Notes: generated by a model not told the origin, from the sequence alone. A DNA stretch of 47,245 nt from Desulfovibrio sp. (GCA_024699605.1 JAILPJ010000044.1:1-47245); one strand, 5' to 3'; shown: positions 1 through 8,151, counted from the first letter of the stretch. A program made the numbers and translations.

Positions 1-170
1 TCTACCTGTGGCTGATCATGCCACGATTCTTCAAGCTTCTAGGACTTTTTTCTCCTTGTCGTTCCTGTTCAAGGCAGGCGTCTCAACGGCTTGTCTAGGT
101 CTATTGCTGCATCCTGTGCTCAGCTGGCTGTGAACAGTAACAAAAAAAATCCATTGAACAAAAAAAACGC

Positions 171-199
171 TTGCCAAAGCCAGGAAAAGAGTCTAAGTA
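171..199 (+). promoter_or_regulatory. Candidate sigma-70 promoter of the tRNA-Phe gene
   Basis: TTGCCA (171-176) and TAAGTA (194-199) are separated by 17 bases, a good -35/-10 arrangement. The expected transcription start lies a few bases before the tRNA 5' end at 210. The rest of 1-209 shows no gene or recognisable element. Confidence 0.45.
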
Positions 200-209
200 T
201 TCTCCTCGT

Positions 210-285
210 GCCGAGATAGCTCAGTTGGTAGAGCGGGGGCCTGAAAAGCCCTGTGTCAGCAGTTCAATTCTGTTTCTCGGCACCA
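210..285 (+). tRNA. tRNA-Phe (anticodon GAA)
   Basis: A complete cloverleaf can be drawn. The acceptor stem is GCCGAGA with TCTCGGC, and the D stem is GCTC/GAGC. The anticodon stem is GGGGC/GCCCT around a CTGAAAA loop, which gives anticodon GAA. A T arm with the TTCAATT loop follows. The discriminator A and the CCA end (283-285) are encoded in the DNA. The gene is 76 nt long and stands alone, with its own promoter and terminator. A tRNA 3' end is a common integration site, and the accessory-looking stretch to about 2258 begins just after it, but I saw no repeat of the tRNA 3' end elsewhere in the window. Confidence 0.97.
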
Positions 286-299
286 CAAACGCAAAAAAT

Positions 300-321
300 G
301 GCCTCTTCGGAGGCCTTTTTT
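300..321 (+). terminator. Rho-independent terminator after tRNA-Phe
   Basis: GGCCTC-TTCG-GAGGCC forms a 6-bp stem with a stable TTCG tetraloop and is followed at once by seven T residues. It lies 14 bases after the tRNA end. Confidence 0.9.
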
Positions 322-341
322 GTGCCCGACCCTCCCCGTTA

Positions 342-374
342 AAAACCCGCTAATCGGCATAGTTAGCGGGTTTT
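342..374. terminator. Second hairpin terminator, probably two-way
   Basis: AAAACCCGCTAA (342-353) and TTAGCGGGTTTT (363-374) form a 12-bp inverted repeat ending in T on both strands. It can stop readthrough from the tRNA and also transcription arriving on the minus strand from the AT-hook gene. Confidence 0.75.
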
Positions 375-505
375 CTTATTATCCCTAATCCCTAATTCCC
401 GGGTATGTTTATAACTTTTTTTCCGAAAAGCCAGGTGTGGTGCGGATAAAAAAATGCGAAATTTATTTGTTAAAAAAAGCTATAAGCAACTACACCACAT
501 AGAGG

Positions 506-847
506 CTACTTTGCCTCATCTCGGCTGACGATAGCAGCTGGCTTTGATTCGTCTGTGAGAGTTTTTTTATTTCGTGAGCCTTTTGGACGTCCCCTTCCTC
601 TCTTAGGCCTGACAATTCCTGCTGCGGCTTCGGCCGCCTCTCGCGCAAGGGTTGTTTTGTTCTTCGATCCTTTTGGGCGGCCTCGACCTCTTTTGATTAT
701 TTGTTCAGCCGAAGCAGCCTCTAAAGCTTCACGTTCTAACGTTTTTTTGTTTTTTGAGCCTTTTGGTCTGCCGATTTTCTTTGTTTTAGGTACGCAATCT
801 TCTATGTTAAGTCCAAACTCAGCTGCAGTCTTTCGAATATTTCTCAT
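506..847 (-). CDS. Small protein with three AT-hook repeats
   Basis: The product has 113 residues. It contains three near-identical blocks with the core GRPKGS(K/R)NK at residues 26, 56 and 86, so the period is exactly 30 residues. Blocks two and three carry the fuller RGRGRPKG form. Each core is followed by K(K/T)TL and, in the first two, an acidic/alanine-rich linker (REALEAA, REAAEAA). GRP flanked by basic residues is the AT-hook, which binds the minor groove of AT-rich DNA, so a DNA-binding architectural role is inferred. The N-terminal 20 residues might form a short helical segment. There is no good Shine-Dalgarno sequence before the ATG. It lies beside a decayed transposase in AT-rich accessory DNA. 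The exact role is unknown. Confidence 0.75.
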   Translation of the reverse strand: MRNIRKTAAEFGLNIEDCVPKTKKIGRPKGSKNKKTLEREALEAASAEQIIKRGRGRPKGSKNKTTLAREAAEAAAGIVRPKRGRGRPKGSRNKKTLTDESKPAAIVSRDEAK

Positions 848-854
848 TGATTTA

Positions 855-1690
855 TTATTTTTTTTTATTTTCTATTTCTATATCAGATATAGTTGATCTA
901 TGCGAAAAGGCAAGGCTTTTTGATAATTTATTTTCTTCAGAATCTTTATATTCATAATCGATTTCGTTAGACTTTCTTAAAACTGCGACGGGACTGCACA
1001 ATTTAAAAGATCTATAAAAATCATTAGCTTGCTTTACTGGTATAGATTGTATTATTTCATCGTCGAACACTTCGGCTTTTTGTCCCTTTAATTCATAAAA
1101 CAAAGAAATTGTTGATTCATTAAGTATATTTGAAATTATTTCTTGTCCTATAAAGTGTTTTTGTTATTTTTATTATATACTACTTCTACATCATAGCAAT
1201 CATTGTAGCTGTTAAGACTAGCAGGCATTTCAACATATCGAGTATATAATATATTGAGCCTATTCTTTAAAAGTACTGCAATAAAAGTAGCGATAAAAGC
1301 TAGTAGCATGTGTTCAGATAATGTTTGCGTATTATGTTCTCTGATAGGCAAAAACTTATTATAGTTTTTTCCGTAATCAAAATATTGCTCTATTTATTGC
1401 CTAATATAATATTCAGAAAGGACCTCATCACTATGTAAATCTATTGATGTTACTATTGCAAACACACCAAATATTTCGCATTGCTTAAGGTCTTCTCCTG
1501 TTGTTAATGTATTGATTTTTTTTCGATGAGATAAGATAGTTGTTCTTACTTGCTACGCTTTGAATATCTTTACATAAATATATAAATTCATCTATACCTT
1601 TATTTTCTATAGTATCAAAAGCTATTTTTATTTTAATTATATTAATAAATCTATTTTTATATCTGACAACATACTTTTTATCAGTCTTTG
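855..1690 (-). pseudogene. Decayed IS transposase (IS4/IS1634-like C-terminal part)
   Basis: Reading the minus strand in shifting frames recovers parts of one transposase. At 1510-1690 there is a lysine/isoleucine-rich segment. At about 1350-1510 comes a stretch ending SEYYIRQ, then an in-frame TAA, then IEQYFDYGKN. At 1148-1351 there is PIREHNTQTLSEHMLLAFIA, and at 855-1140 a C-terminal piece (DDEIIQSIPVKQAND). The YYxRQxIEQxFDxxKN pattern followed by LP(I/L)R.H and a hydrophobic (L/A)FIA segment is the usual end of IS4/IS1634-type DDE transposases, including the catalytic-E helix region. At least one stop and two frame changes separate the parts. No N-terminal DDE half or terminal inverted repeats were seen. 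The DNA is much richer in AT than the metabolic genes nearby. Confidence 0.65.
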
Positions 1691-2258
1691 CTCACATCCG
1701 CTCTATGCCAGGAGATAAGAAGGCAAACCTACTGCCCTGGAACTGCGATTTGGGATAATTCTTGATCAGTTGCCCTTATCCTAAGGAGCCTTGGTCCATG
1801 CCAAGGATCCTTTAGTTTTGGACTAAGGCACATTGGCAAGATCAAGACACAGACAAAAACACCGGCTTCCCTGGCAACTACCCACAATCCATGATGCATG
1901 ACTTGTGGCTTGTTCTTGAGAGCATTCAGCAAAAGAAATGCCTGTACAAGCAGGCAATGGTGAGGAAAGCCTCTTGACCATTCTTTATCTCACGAACATG
2001 GGCTGACTATGCCCCCTATGTAATGCTTGGTCTCATGCGGAATATGAGTGCCCAACGTGCAGGTCTTGTGGCTTATCCTCGGTCTTCTCCACCACAGGAG
2101 AATTTTATGTCAGAGAAACAAAGAGAGAGCCGCAGCGCCGTTCACACTGCCGCTCTCAAAGTAGTCAAGCACCCACCTGGAAAGCTTCTGTCTGTTGGTA
2201 TTTTCCTCCTCATGCCGAAATCAGGGGGGGGATTTTGCGCACATGCCGCTCAACTGCT
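1691..2258. other. Intergenic stretch without a recognised gene
   Basis: Base composition returns here to that of the main chromosome. Only short reading frames are present and none has a family signature. The one clear structure is the inverted repeat at 1781-1815. A run of eight G residues at about 2224-2231 is notable as a homopolymer. The end of the GGDEF/EAL gene has no clear intrinsic terminator here. Confidence 0.4.
1781..1815. repeat. Inverted repeat / hairpin
   Basis: CTAAGGA plus CCTTGG (1781-1794) pair with CCAAGG plus TCCTTTAG (1801-1815), leaving a 6-base loop and one or two bulges. The structure is strong but no long T run follows on either strand. It could be a terminator remnant or the edge of a lost mobile element. 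Confidence 0.45.
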
Positions 2259-4472
2259 TCAGAGAGACTGCATAACCGCAGCGATGCGAGCCTTGCGGTT
2301 TCGCAGATATTCGCCACAATCCTCTGTATTGAGCGGCTTCGAAAACAAATATCCCTGTATGACATGAGCGCCATTGCCAACCAGAAAGGCTAATTGCTCC
2401 TTGTCCTCCACACCCTCAGAGATAGTGTGCATCCCCAGGCTATTAGCAAGTGAGATAATACTTTTCACTAATGGTTGTGCCGCTTCCTTGCCTGAAAAGA
2501 TGTCATCCACAAATTTTTTGTCAATCTTCAAAAATGAAATGGGCATAGCACTCAAGTACTGCAAAGAAGAATATCCTGTCCCGAAGTCATCCAACGCGAT
2601 ACGAAGGCCGGCTTCATGGAGTCGTGAAATGGCCTCTAAGGCTCTATTCATGTCAGACATGAAGCTGCTTTCGGTAATTTCAATATCAATCAGAGACGGG
2701 GGTGTTCCCTCTTCTTCAAGGGTTTGGATAACTTTGTTAGCAAAACCGGCAGATAGGATACTGCGAACGGACATATTGACAGCAATGGGGACAGCTCCGT
2801 AACCGTCCTTTTCCCAAGCAAGAACCTGTCGGCAGGCACTCCTCAACACGAACATATCGATATTCGTGATAAGGCCATTTTCTTCCGCTATGGGGATAAA
2901 GGCCATTGGAGACACCCAGTTGCCGTTGCTCGCTTGCCAGCGAGCCAGAGCTTCGCAGCCGGCAACATCCTGTTTTTCTATATCCACTTTCGGCTGATAG
3001 TATACGGAAAAGGCATTGTTTTCAACGGCCAAATGCAGGGCGATTTCCAGTTGCTTTTTATCAAAGGCTGAGGTTCTCATCTTTTGATTGAAAAAAGCTA
3101 TCGTATTACCGCCCTTGTTCTTGGCGGTAAACATCGCCAATTCAGCCTGATGCGTGAGTGTTTTGGCGTCTATATGATTATTCTTAACGTCAGTGATCCC
3201 AATACTCGTATTGATACGTACAAGATTACCATGAACCTCGAATGGCTTCTGTAAAGCAGACTGGATAGATTGCGCCTGCACCATAACTATGTCTGGATTT
3301 TTTTCAGCGATAGCTATCTGAAAATTATCAGCTCCAGATCTTGCAACAAGACCTTTGAGAACCAATCCTTGCAAACGGCTGGCCATTTCACACAGTACGA
3401 GATCGCCTTGCCGATAGCCGTAGCAGTCATTTATACTTTTAAAATTGTCAATATTAATATGAAGTATATTCAGGCCACCTTGACCATTCTTAATATTTCG
3501 CAGATTTTTAGTAATATATTCTAAGAATAAAATATTATTAGCCAAGCCAGTCAAACTATCGTGCTTGCTCCGATATTCCATTTCATCACGCGTAAAGCGC
3601 CGTTGGGCAAAATGCAACATCAAAAGACCTGCGCCTAGTACCAAAACACATAAAACAAGCATCAATAAAAAATTTTTATAGGATATTTCTCTACCAAAGG
3701 CAGCAATGTCTCTCGGTTTTTGTAATTCAAGACAAAATGATGGCTTACCAAAAAGATCTAAAACAGAAGAGTATACACGTATTTCATTTTTCGTCTGTAA
3801 AAACTTGATATTATCATCAATATTTATACCATTTATAAGATTAAAAATATTTAATGGTAACAAAGAAAAACGTAAACCAGAAATATTTTCAGCCTCTTTT
3901 ATAAAATAACTGTCAAGTGTTCTCCCTATAATTAGACAGCCATTAGTAGGGTGTTCTTTATATGAATCGAAAATTTTATGAGCAGCGACAATCATCGGAA
4001 TATTTTTTACAGTGATAAATCCTTCTAAATTTTCAAGATTATTATCTCGCATCAGTTTTTCGACACTGTTAAAAATCTGTTTTTCTTCTTCAATCCACGC
4101 ATTACTCGTTTCAGCATCAACACCATCTATAAATGCTAGGCGCTCACCTTTAATATTATAGAGTGCCGAAGCCGTAAAATGCATCTCTTCTATTTTTATC
4201 GAGCTAAAATTTCTCGTAAAAAATTTGTCATTTTTACCTTCTAAAAATTCATAAGCGTCATCAAATACCGCCCAATCATAAACATGAAATTTAAATCGAA
4301 TTTTTAATTCACTCAATAAACTATACAGACTTTTCATATCAGCATGTGCATCACGCAATTCGATTTCGTTGACACCATGCGAAACAACAGATTTACTGAT
4401 CGTATTTATAAAAAAGGCGATAACAGCTATAATACTTGAAAAAATCAACACTAAATATATTTTACTGCGCAT
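2259..4472 (-). CDS. Membrane GGDEF/EAL protein with CHASE4-type sensor; probable c-di-GMP phosphodiesterase
   Basis: The protein has 737 residues. A membrane segment at about 5-24, an extracytoplasmic region with YDWAVFDDAYEF (65-76, CHASE4-like), and a second membrane segment at about 267-289 come first. A GGDEF domain (about 303-465) and an EAL domain (about 475-725) follow. The diguanylate cyclase active site reads GADNF (380-384) in place of GG(D/E)EF, so cyclase activity is probably lost. The EAL site looks intact: E507 in CEALARW, N566, E599, D628 and D629 in LDDFGTGYSS, K649 and E686. The likely role is therefore degradation of cyclic di-GMP under control of a periplasmic signal. The sensor half is visibly AT-rich and the EAL half is not. 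The ATG has no strong Shine-Dalgarno sequence. There is no operon partner. Confidence 0.9.
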   Translation of the reverse strand: MRSKIYLVLIFSSIIAVIAFFINTISKSVVSHGVNEIELRDAHADMKSLYSLLSELKIRFKFHVYDWAVFDDAYEFLEGKNDKFFTRNFSSIKIEEMHFTASALYNIKGERLAFIDGVDAETSNAWIEEEKQIFNSVEKLMRDNNLENLEGFITVKNIPMIVAAHKIFDSYKEHPTNGCLIIGRTLDSYFIKEAENISGLRFSLLPLNIFNLINGINIDDNIKFLQTKNEIRVYSSVLDLFGKPSFCLELQKPRDIAAFGREISYKNFLLMLVLCVLVLGAGLLMLHFAQRRFTRDEMEYRSKHDSLTGLANNILFLEYITKNLRNIKNGQGGLNILHINIDNFKSINDCYGYRQGDLVLCEMASRLQGLVLKGLVARSGADNFQIAIAEKNPDIVMVQAQSIQSALQKPFEVHGNLVRINTSIGITDVKNNHIDAKTLTHQAELAMFTAKNKGGNTIAFFNQKMRTSAFDKKQLEIALHLAVENNAFSVYYQPKVDIEKQDVAGCEALARWQASNGNWVSPMAFIPIAEENGLITNIDMFVLRSACRQVLAWEKDGYGAVPIAVNMSVRSILSAGFANKVIQTLEEEGTPPSLIDIEITESSFMSDMNRALEAISRLHEAGLRIALDDFGTGYSSLQYLSAMPISFLKIDKKFVDDIFSGKEAAQPLVKSIISLANSLGMHTISEGVEDKEQLAFLVGNGAHVIQGYLFSKPLNTEDCGEYLRNRKARIAAVMQSL

Positions 4473-4955
4473 GTTATTAAACCATGAGGTATAATTTTTC
4501 TCTTCTTGTCAAAGAAAATTTAAGAGTAGCGACTGAAGAATGGCAATGTAAGGCTAATTCATTTTTTCTCAAATATATTATGAATTTATCTAGACATTTT
4601 TAAAATTTAAAAAGTGCCTTTCTCTTCGCAGCGCCTCGAAGACCTTGATCTCAAGAGACTGTAGCGTCTGTGCGCCACTCAAGCTTCTCTGAAACTCGAG
4701 CTGTAAAGAATGATCAAAACGGGGTCCTACGAATAGAAAGGCAGTAGCAAACTTTCAGCTTCTGATGCTGATTTTTAAGCTTTTCATGTTATTAAAGGTC
4801 TTGGCCCAAATCCTGTAGAAAAGCAAGTGATTTAATCATAATCCTCTCATTTGGCTAAAACAGCTGCGCTTTTCGCACACACTGGCCTTCTTACGACTGT
4901 CTTTCCGACAAGTGAACACAGATTCCTTGTTCTGTGTTTTCTGCCAACAGGATCT
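4473..4955. other. Intergenic region, no gene seen
   Basis: About 480 bases lie between the EAL gene and the amidase gene. The first 130 are AT-rich and should hold the promoter of the EAL gene. On the minus strand a TTGACA and a TATACC occur near 4480-4510, but only 13 bases apart, too close for a standard promoter. AACACAGA (4915-4922) and TCTGTGTT (4931-4938) form an 8-bp inverted repeat followed by Ts on the plus strand. I found no convincing coding sequence. Confidence 0.4.
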
Positions 4956-5681
4956 TCAGAAACTGTTATTCTGCACAAAACGGAGTGTTTGAGCCACTGC
5001 TTCAGCGATGGCTTTTTGAAAGCCTGGATGTTGTGCTAAGCGTTCGTCATCCGGATGCACAATCACAGCTGCTTCCAGCAATACGGCCGGGGCCTCAGAC
5101 GTTTTTAAAACAACGAGATCATCGTATTGATAAATGCCAAGACGTGGATCCAAAAGTTTCCGGTTTTCACCTTGGATAGGTTCGCCATGATGGGTGCTGG
5201 GCTGAAAGCCCATGGTCACGAGTAACTCTCCGAACACCCGCGCATAGAGCAGCGACGTTTCATAATAACGGTTTTTTTGCGAGACAAAAAGGGCATAGCC
5301 ACGTGCCTTACGAGAACAAAGCCGTCCGTTCTGACGTTCAAGGTAAACTGGCTGCACTGAATCGTGATGCACTGAAAGAAAGAAACGATGCCCACGTGCC
5401 TTGGCTCCTCGCTCTTTCAGGGAAAGCTCTTCACGACTTCTGCGTGTGACATCACAGGCAAGTCCACGCTGCGCCAGAAAATGGACAATGGTCGCAACCA
5501 GCTGATCGTTAAATTGATACTCCGGCAATCCAGAACAACTTGTGGCCCCAGGCTTCTGCGGCGAATGACCGGGATCAAGGATAAGATCCGCAGACCATCC
5601 TTGTCCGCACAATACGGTGCCAAACAGACAAAAAATGAAAAGAGAGATGGCAATAGCTCGCTTATAGCCAGTTGAAGCCAT
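4956..5681 (-). CDS. N-acetylmuramoyl-L-alanine amidase (Amidase_3), exported
   Basis: The 241-residue protein begins with a hydrophobic signal peptide of about 30 residues. The zinc hydrolase motifs of the Amidase_3 family follow: DPGHS with H39, the glutamate in PEYQFN (E54), SVHHD (H105) and the catalytic glutamate in LLEAAV (E203). It should cut the bond between muramic acid and the stem peptide in the periplasm. There is no AMIN or SPOR domain, so it is a minimal form. The start is supported by AGGAG six bases before the ATG. It may act in wall remodelling or in recycling. The gene is on its own between the EAL gene and the flagellin terminator. Confidence 0.9.
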   Translation of the reverse strand: MASTGYKRAIAISLFIFCLFGTVLCGQGWSADLILDPGHSPQKPGATSCSGLPEYQFNDQLVATIVHFLAQRGLACDVTRRSREELSLKERGAKARGHRFFLSVHHDSVQPVYLERQNGRLCSRKARGYALFVSQKNRYYETSLLYARVFGELLVTMGFQPSTHHGEPIQGENRKLLDPRLGIYQYDDLVVLKTSEAPAVLLEAAVIVHPDDERLAQHPGFQKAIAEAVAQTLRFVQNNSF

Positions 5682-5808
5682 AAAAAACTCCTGCGCAAGA
5701 GTCCTTGCTTAAAGACAAGATCTTAAGGATGAAACTCTGGTTTCCTCATGACGCCAGGTTTTCGTCACAGCTGATGCCATGCGTCCAATTTTTGTCAAGA
5801 TAGCTCAG

Positions 5809-5845
5809 AAAAAAATATCCCCGAAGGGATATACCCTCCGGGGAT
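5809..5845 (-). terminator. Terminator of flagellin gene 1
   Basis: On the minus strand ATCCCCGGAGGG and CCCTTCGGGGAT pair over 12 positions (two G-T) around a TATAT loop, and seven Ts follow. It lies about 28 bases after the flagellin stop codon. Confidence 0.93.
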
Positions 5846-5873
5846 ACTAAGCTTGCGGTCACATCGCTAAAAG

Positions 5874-6758
5874 CTAGCCGATCAGCCTCATGGCCATCTG
5901 CGGCATGGAGTTTGCCTGAGAGAGCATAGCCACTGCGGATTGCGTCAGGATCTGGTTGCGCACGAAATTCGTCATTTCTGAGGCGACGTCCACATCCGAA
6001 ATACGGGATTCTGCAGCCTGCAGGTTCTCAGACTGGGTTGTCAGGTTGGTAATGGTATTTTCCAAACGGTTCTGCATGGCACCGAGATGAGCGCGGATCT
6101 TATCCTTGGAAACAATAGCTTGTGTAAGACCCACCAAAGCCCTCTGAGCAGCTTCCTGAGTGGAAACTGTATAGGCATTACTCTTAACATCAGCCTCATT
6201 ACCAACACCCAACGCTGACGCTGTGCTGGTACCAATCTGAATGTAGTAATAGTCTTCGGCACTATCGTTCGCTGACCCAAAGTGGATCTTCATCTTTCCT
6301 GTCGGAGTCAAATCACTACCAAGATGGGTCGCGCCCGAAAGATTGCCATTCAGAAGATGGATGCCGTTAAAGTCAGTTGCATTGGCGATTCGGGTAATTT
6401 CCGAAGCCATCTGCTGGTACTCGGACTCAATCATCAAACGCTGAGTGGAGTCATAAGTACCCGTCGCTGCCTGTTCGGCCAATTCCTTCATACGGATCAG
6501 CTTTTCATCGATGACGCCCAAAGCGCCGTCAGCAGTCTGAATGAGGGAAATAGCGTCATTGGCGTTACGAATACCTTGCTGTAAAGCCGTCACATCACTG
6601 CGCATCAATTCACGAATGGCAAGACCTGCAGCGTCATCTGCTGCGGAGTTGACACGTAAGCCTGTGGACAAACGCTGGGTTGATTGCGCCAGATTGCCGT
6701 AATGACTCGTCAAAGTATTGGCAACATTGCTCGACATTGAATTGTTATTAATATACAT
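5874..6758 (-). CDS. fliC: Flagellin (copy 1)
   Basis: This 294-residue flagellin forms the filament after export by the flagellar type III system. The conserved N-terminal D0/D1 helices (QRLSTGLRVNSAADDAAGLA) and C-terminal helices (SRISDVDVASEM, ending MPQMAMRLIG) are complete, with a short variable middle at about 130-215. A longer open frame reaches 6824, but the real start is the ATG at 6756-6758. It has GGAGG six bases before it and begins MYINNN, as flagellins do. The second flagellin downstream in coordinate order is the same length and very similar. This copy has a sigma-54 promoter and a leader of about 200 bases with several hairpins, which points to tight post-transcriptional control. 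Confidence 0.96.
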   Translation of the reverse strand: MYINNNSMSSNVANTLTSHYGNLAQSTQRLSTGLRVNSAADDAAGLAIRELMRSDVTALQQGIRNANDAISLIQTADGALGVIDEKLIRMKELAEQAATGTYDSTQRLMIESEYQQMASEITRIANATDFNGIHLLNGNLSGATHLGSDLTPTGKMKIHFGSANDSAEDYYYIQIGTSTASALGVGNEADVKSNAYTVSTQEAAQRALVGLTQAIVSKDKIRAHLGAMQNRLENTITNLTTQSENLQAAESRISDVDVASEMTNFVRNQILTQSAVAMLSQANSMPQMAMRLIG

Positions 6759-6759
6759 G

Positions 6760-6777
6760 ACATTCCTCCATGAATGT
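6760..6777 (-). promoter_or_regulatory. Shine-Dalgarno hairpin of flagellin 1, candidate CsrA site
   Basis: On the mRNA ACAUUC and GAAUGU form a perfect 6-bp stem with the hexaloop AUGGAG. The GGA in the loop is part of the Shine-Dalgarno sequence, two bases before the start codon. A GGA in a hairpin hexaloop is the standard CsrA-binding geometry, and CsrA with FliW controls flagellin translation in other flagellates. The same element is present before flagellin 2 at 8152-8169. Confidence 0.7.
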
Positions 6778-6804
6778 ACTTTTGCCCGATGGCGCACTAC
6801 GCAC

Positions 6805-6822
6805 GCCCGCTTCCATGCGGAC
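6805..6822 (-). promoter_or_regulatory. Upstream GGA-loop hairpin in flagellin 1 leader
   Basis: GUCCGC and GCGGGC pair (one U-G) around the hexaloop AUGGAA. This is a second CsrA-like site about 45 bases before the start codon. It sits inside an outer stem CGGUGG/CCAUCG. A related hairpin with changed stem bases is found before flagellin 2. Confidence 0.6.
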
Positions 6823-6834
6823 AACCACCGTTTT

Positions 6835-6945
6835 CTGTATGATAATACAGGATAACCGAATTCTGTACTCCGTTTTGCTCATCTCCTGCATGCTTTAAAC
6901 GGAGTGCTCCCCAAATACTGCCAGGCATGTGACGCCCTTGGCAGT
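6835..6945 (-). other. Structured 5' leader of flagellin 1 (three further hairpins)
   Basis: Three inverted repeats lie between the sigma-54 promoter and the GGA hairpins: CTGTAT/ATACAG (6835-6850), ACTCCGTTT/AAACGGAGT (6867-6905) and ACTGCCA/TGGCAGT (6917-6945). The middle one has a GGA in its 21-base loop. The last one is followed by six Ts on the plus strand (6945-6950), so it looks like a terminator for antisense rather than sense transcription. Confidence 0.55.
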
Positions 6946-6975
6946 TTTTTCCCATTACACCTGACACCTAACTGT

Positions 6976-6993
6976 AAGCAATTTTAGTGCCAA
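6976..6993 (-). promoter_or_regulatory. Sigma-54 promoter of flagellin 1
   Basis: The minus strand reads TTGGCACTAAAATTGCTT. The GG and GC are exactly 10 bases apart and fit the TGGCAC-N5-TTGC consensus for RpoN. Transcription should start near 6966, which gives a 5' leader of about 208 bases. No enhancer site was identified. Confidence 0.8.
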
Positions 6994-7178
6994 AAATGCA
7001 GAGTGCTCACGACAGCAAAGCCAGGACTGAAGCAGCTTTTCTAAACATTGCGTCAGCTTTTTTTACACAATTTGTCTATAAGACAAAGTATCTGCGCAGG
7101 AGCGGAAAACACTCTGTGCAGCAGAAGTCTTGTGAGCAAGGGAAAAAATGGGGATAAAGCGCATGCATTCTGCAAAGC

Positions 7179-7207
7179 GGCCTGGTCAGGCATAACCTGA
7201 CCAGGCC
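7179..7207 (-). terminator. Hairpin after flagellin gene 2
   Basis: GGCCTGGTCAGG and CCTGACCAGGCC form a perfect 12-bp stem with a 5-base loop, about 60 bases after the flagellin 2 stop. Only a short T run follows on the minus strand, so it may act as a terminator or as a 3' stabiliser. Confidence 0.65.
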
Positions 7208-7265
7208 AAATTAGGCTGCGGGCCTAATGGTTGCGTGAGGTCTCCCTCCACCACGAAACCATTAT

Positions 7266-8150
7266 CTATCTGATCAGCGAAAGTGCCAGCTGTGGCATAC
7301 TATTCGCCTGAGAAAGCATGGCTACCGCAGACTGCGTGAGAATCTGATTCCGTACGAAGTTGGTCATTTCGTTGGCCACATCGACGTCAGAAATCCGTGA
7401 TTCCGCAGACTGCAGATTTTCAGACTGGATTGTGAGGTTGGAAATGGTGTTTTCAAGCCGGTTTTGGATGGCACCAAGATTGGCGCGGATCTTATCCTTG
7501 GAAACAATGGCATTGGTTAGGCCCACAAGCGCTCGTTGTGCTTCCGCCTGTGTGGATATGGTATAGCCAGCTGAGCCGACTGCTGCCTGATTGCCCACAC
7601 CCAGAGACGATGCCGTACTGTTGCCGATCTGGATGTAGTAATAGTCTTCAGCTGAGTCATTGGCTGGACCAAAATGGATCTTCATCTTGCCTGTAGCAGA
7701 AAGACCTGATCCATCATGGGTGGCAGCAGAAAGATTGCCGTTTAAAAGATGTACGCCATTGAATTCCGTTGCGTTGGCGATTCGGGTAATTTCCGAAGCC
7801 ATCTGCTGGTATTCTGATTCGATCATCAGGCGTTGAGTGGAATCATAAGTACCCGTCGCTGCCTGTTCGGCCAATTCCTTCATACGGATCAGCTTTTCAT
7901 CGATAACGCCTAAGGCGCCATCAGCTGTCTGGATCAGGGAAATGGCATCATTGGCGTTACGCACGCCCTGTTGCAAAGCCGAAATGTCTGAACGCATCAG
8001 TTCTCTGATGGCTAGACCAGCTGCATCATCAGCTGCTGAATTAACACGCAGACCCGTAGACAAACGCTGGGTCGACGTTGACAAGTTATTGTAATGACTT
8101 GCCAACGTATTGGCGACATTGGTCGCCATTCCGTCGTTGATGATATACAT
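7266..8150 (-). CDS. fliC: Flagellin (copy 2)
   Basis: This paralogue also has 294 residues and nearly the same D0/D1 helices as copy 1. Differences concentrate in the first dozen residues (MYIINDGMATN) and in the middle section at about 130-215. The open frame extends to 8243, but the start is the ATG at 8148-8150. The identical GGAGG-containing hairpin precedes it. The gene is transcribed toward copy 1, but a strong hairpin and a separate promoter lie between them, so they are probably not one operon. The promoter here fits sigma-28, unlike copy 1. Two filament subunits with separate control suggest ordered or conditional filament composition. Confidence 0.96.
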   Translation of the reverse strand: MYIINDGMATNVANTLASHYNNLSTSTQRLSTGLRVNSAADDAAGLAIRELMRSDISALQQGVRNANDAISLIQTADGALGVIDEKLIRMKELAEQAATGTYDSTQRLMIESEYQQMASEITRIANATEFNGVHLLNGNLSAATHDGSGLSATGKMKIHFGPANDSAEDYYYIQIGNSTASSLGVGNQAAVGSAGYTISTQAEAQRALVGLTNAIVSKDKIRANLGAIQNRLENTISNLTIQSENLQSAESRISDVDVANEMTNFVRNQILTQSAVAMLSQANSMPQLALSLIR

Positions 8151-8151
8151 G

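Noticed and set aside
2023..2367. 114-codon plus-strand frame before and over the end of the EAL gene
   Set aside because: No recognisable domain, partly antisense to the EAL gene, and no supporting ribosome site.
6759..6824. N-terminal extension of flagellin 1 (and likewise 8151-8243 for flagellin 2)
   Set aside because: Flagellins begin at the MYI start, which has GGAGG at six bases. The extension covers the structured leader.
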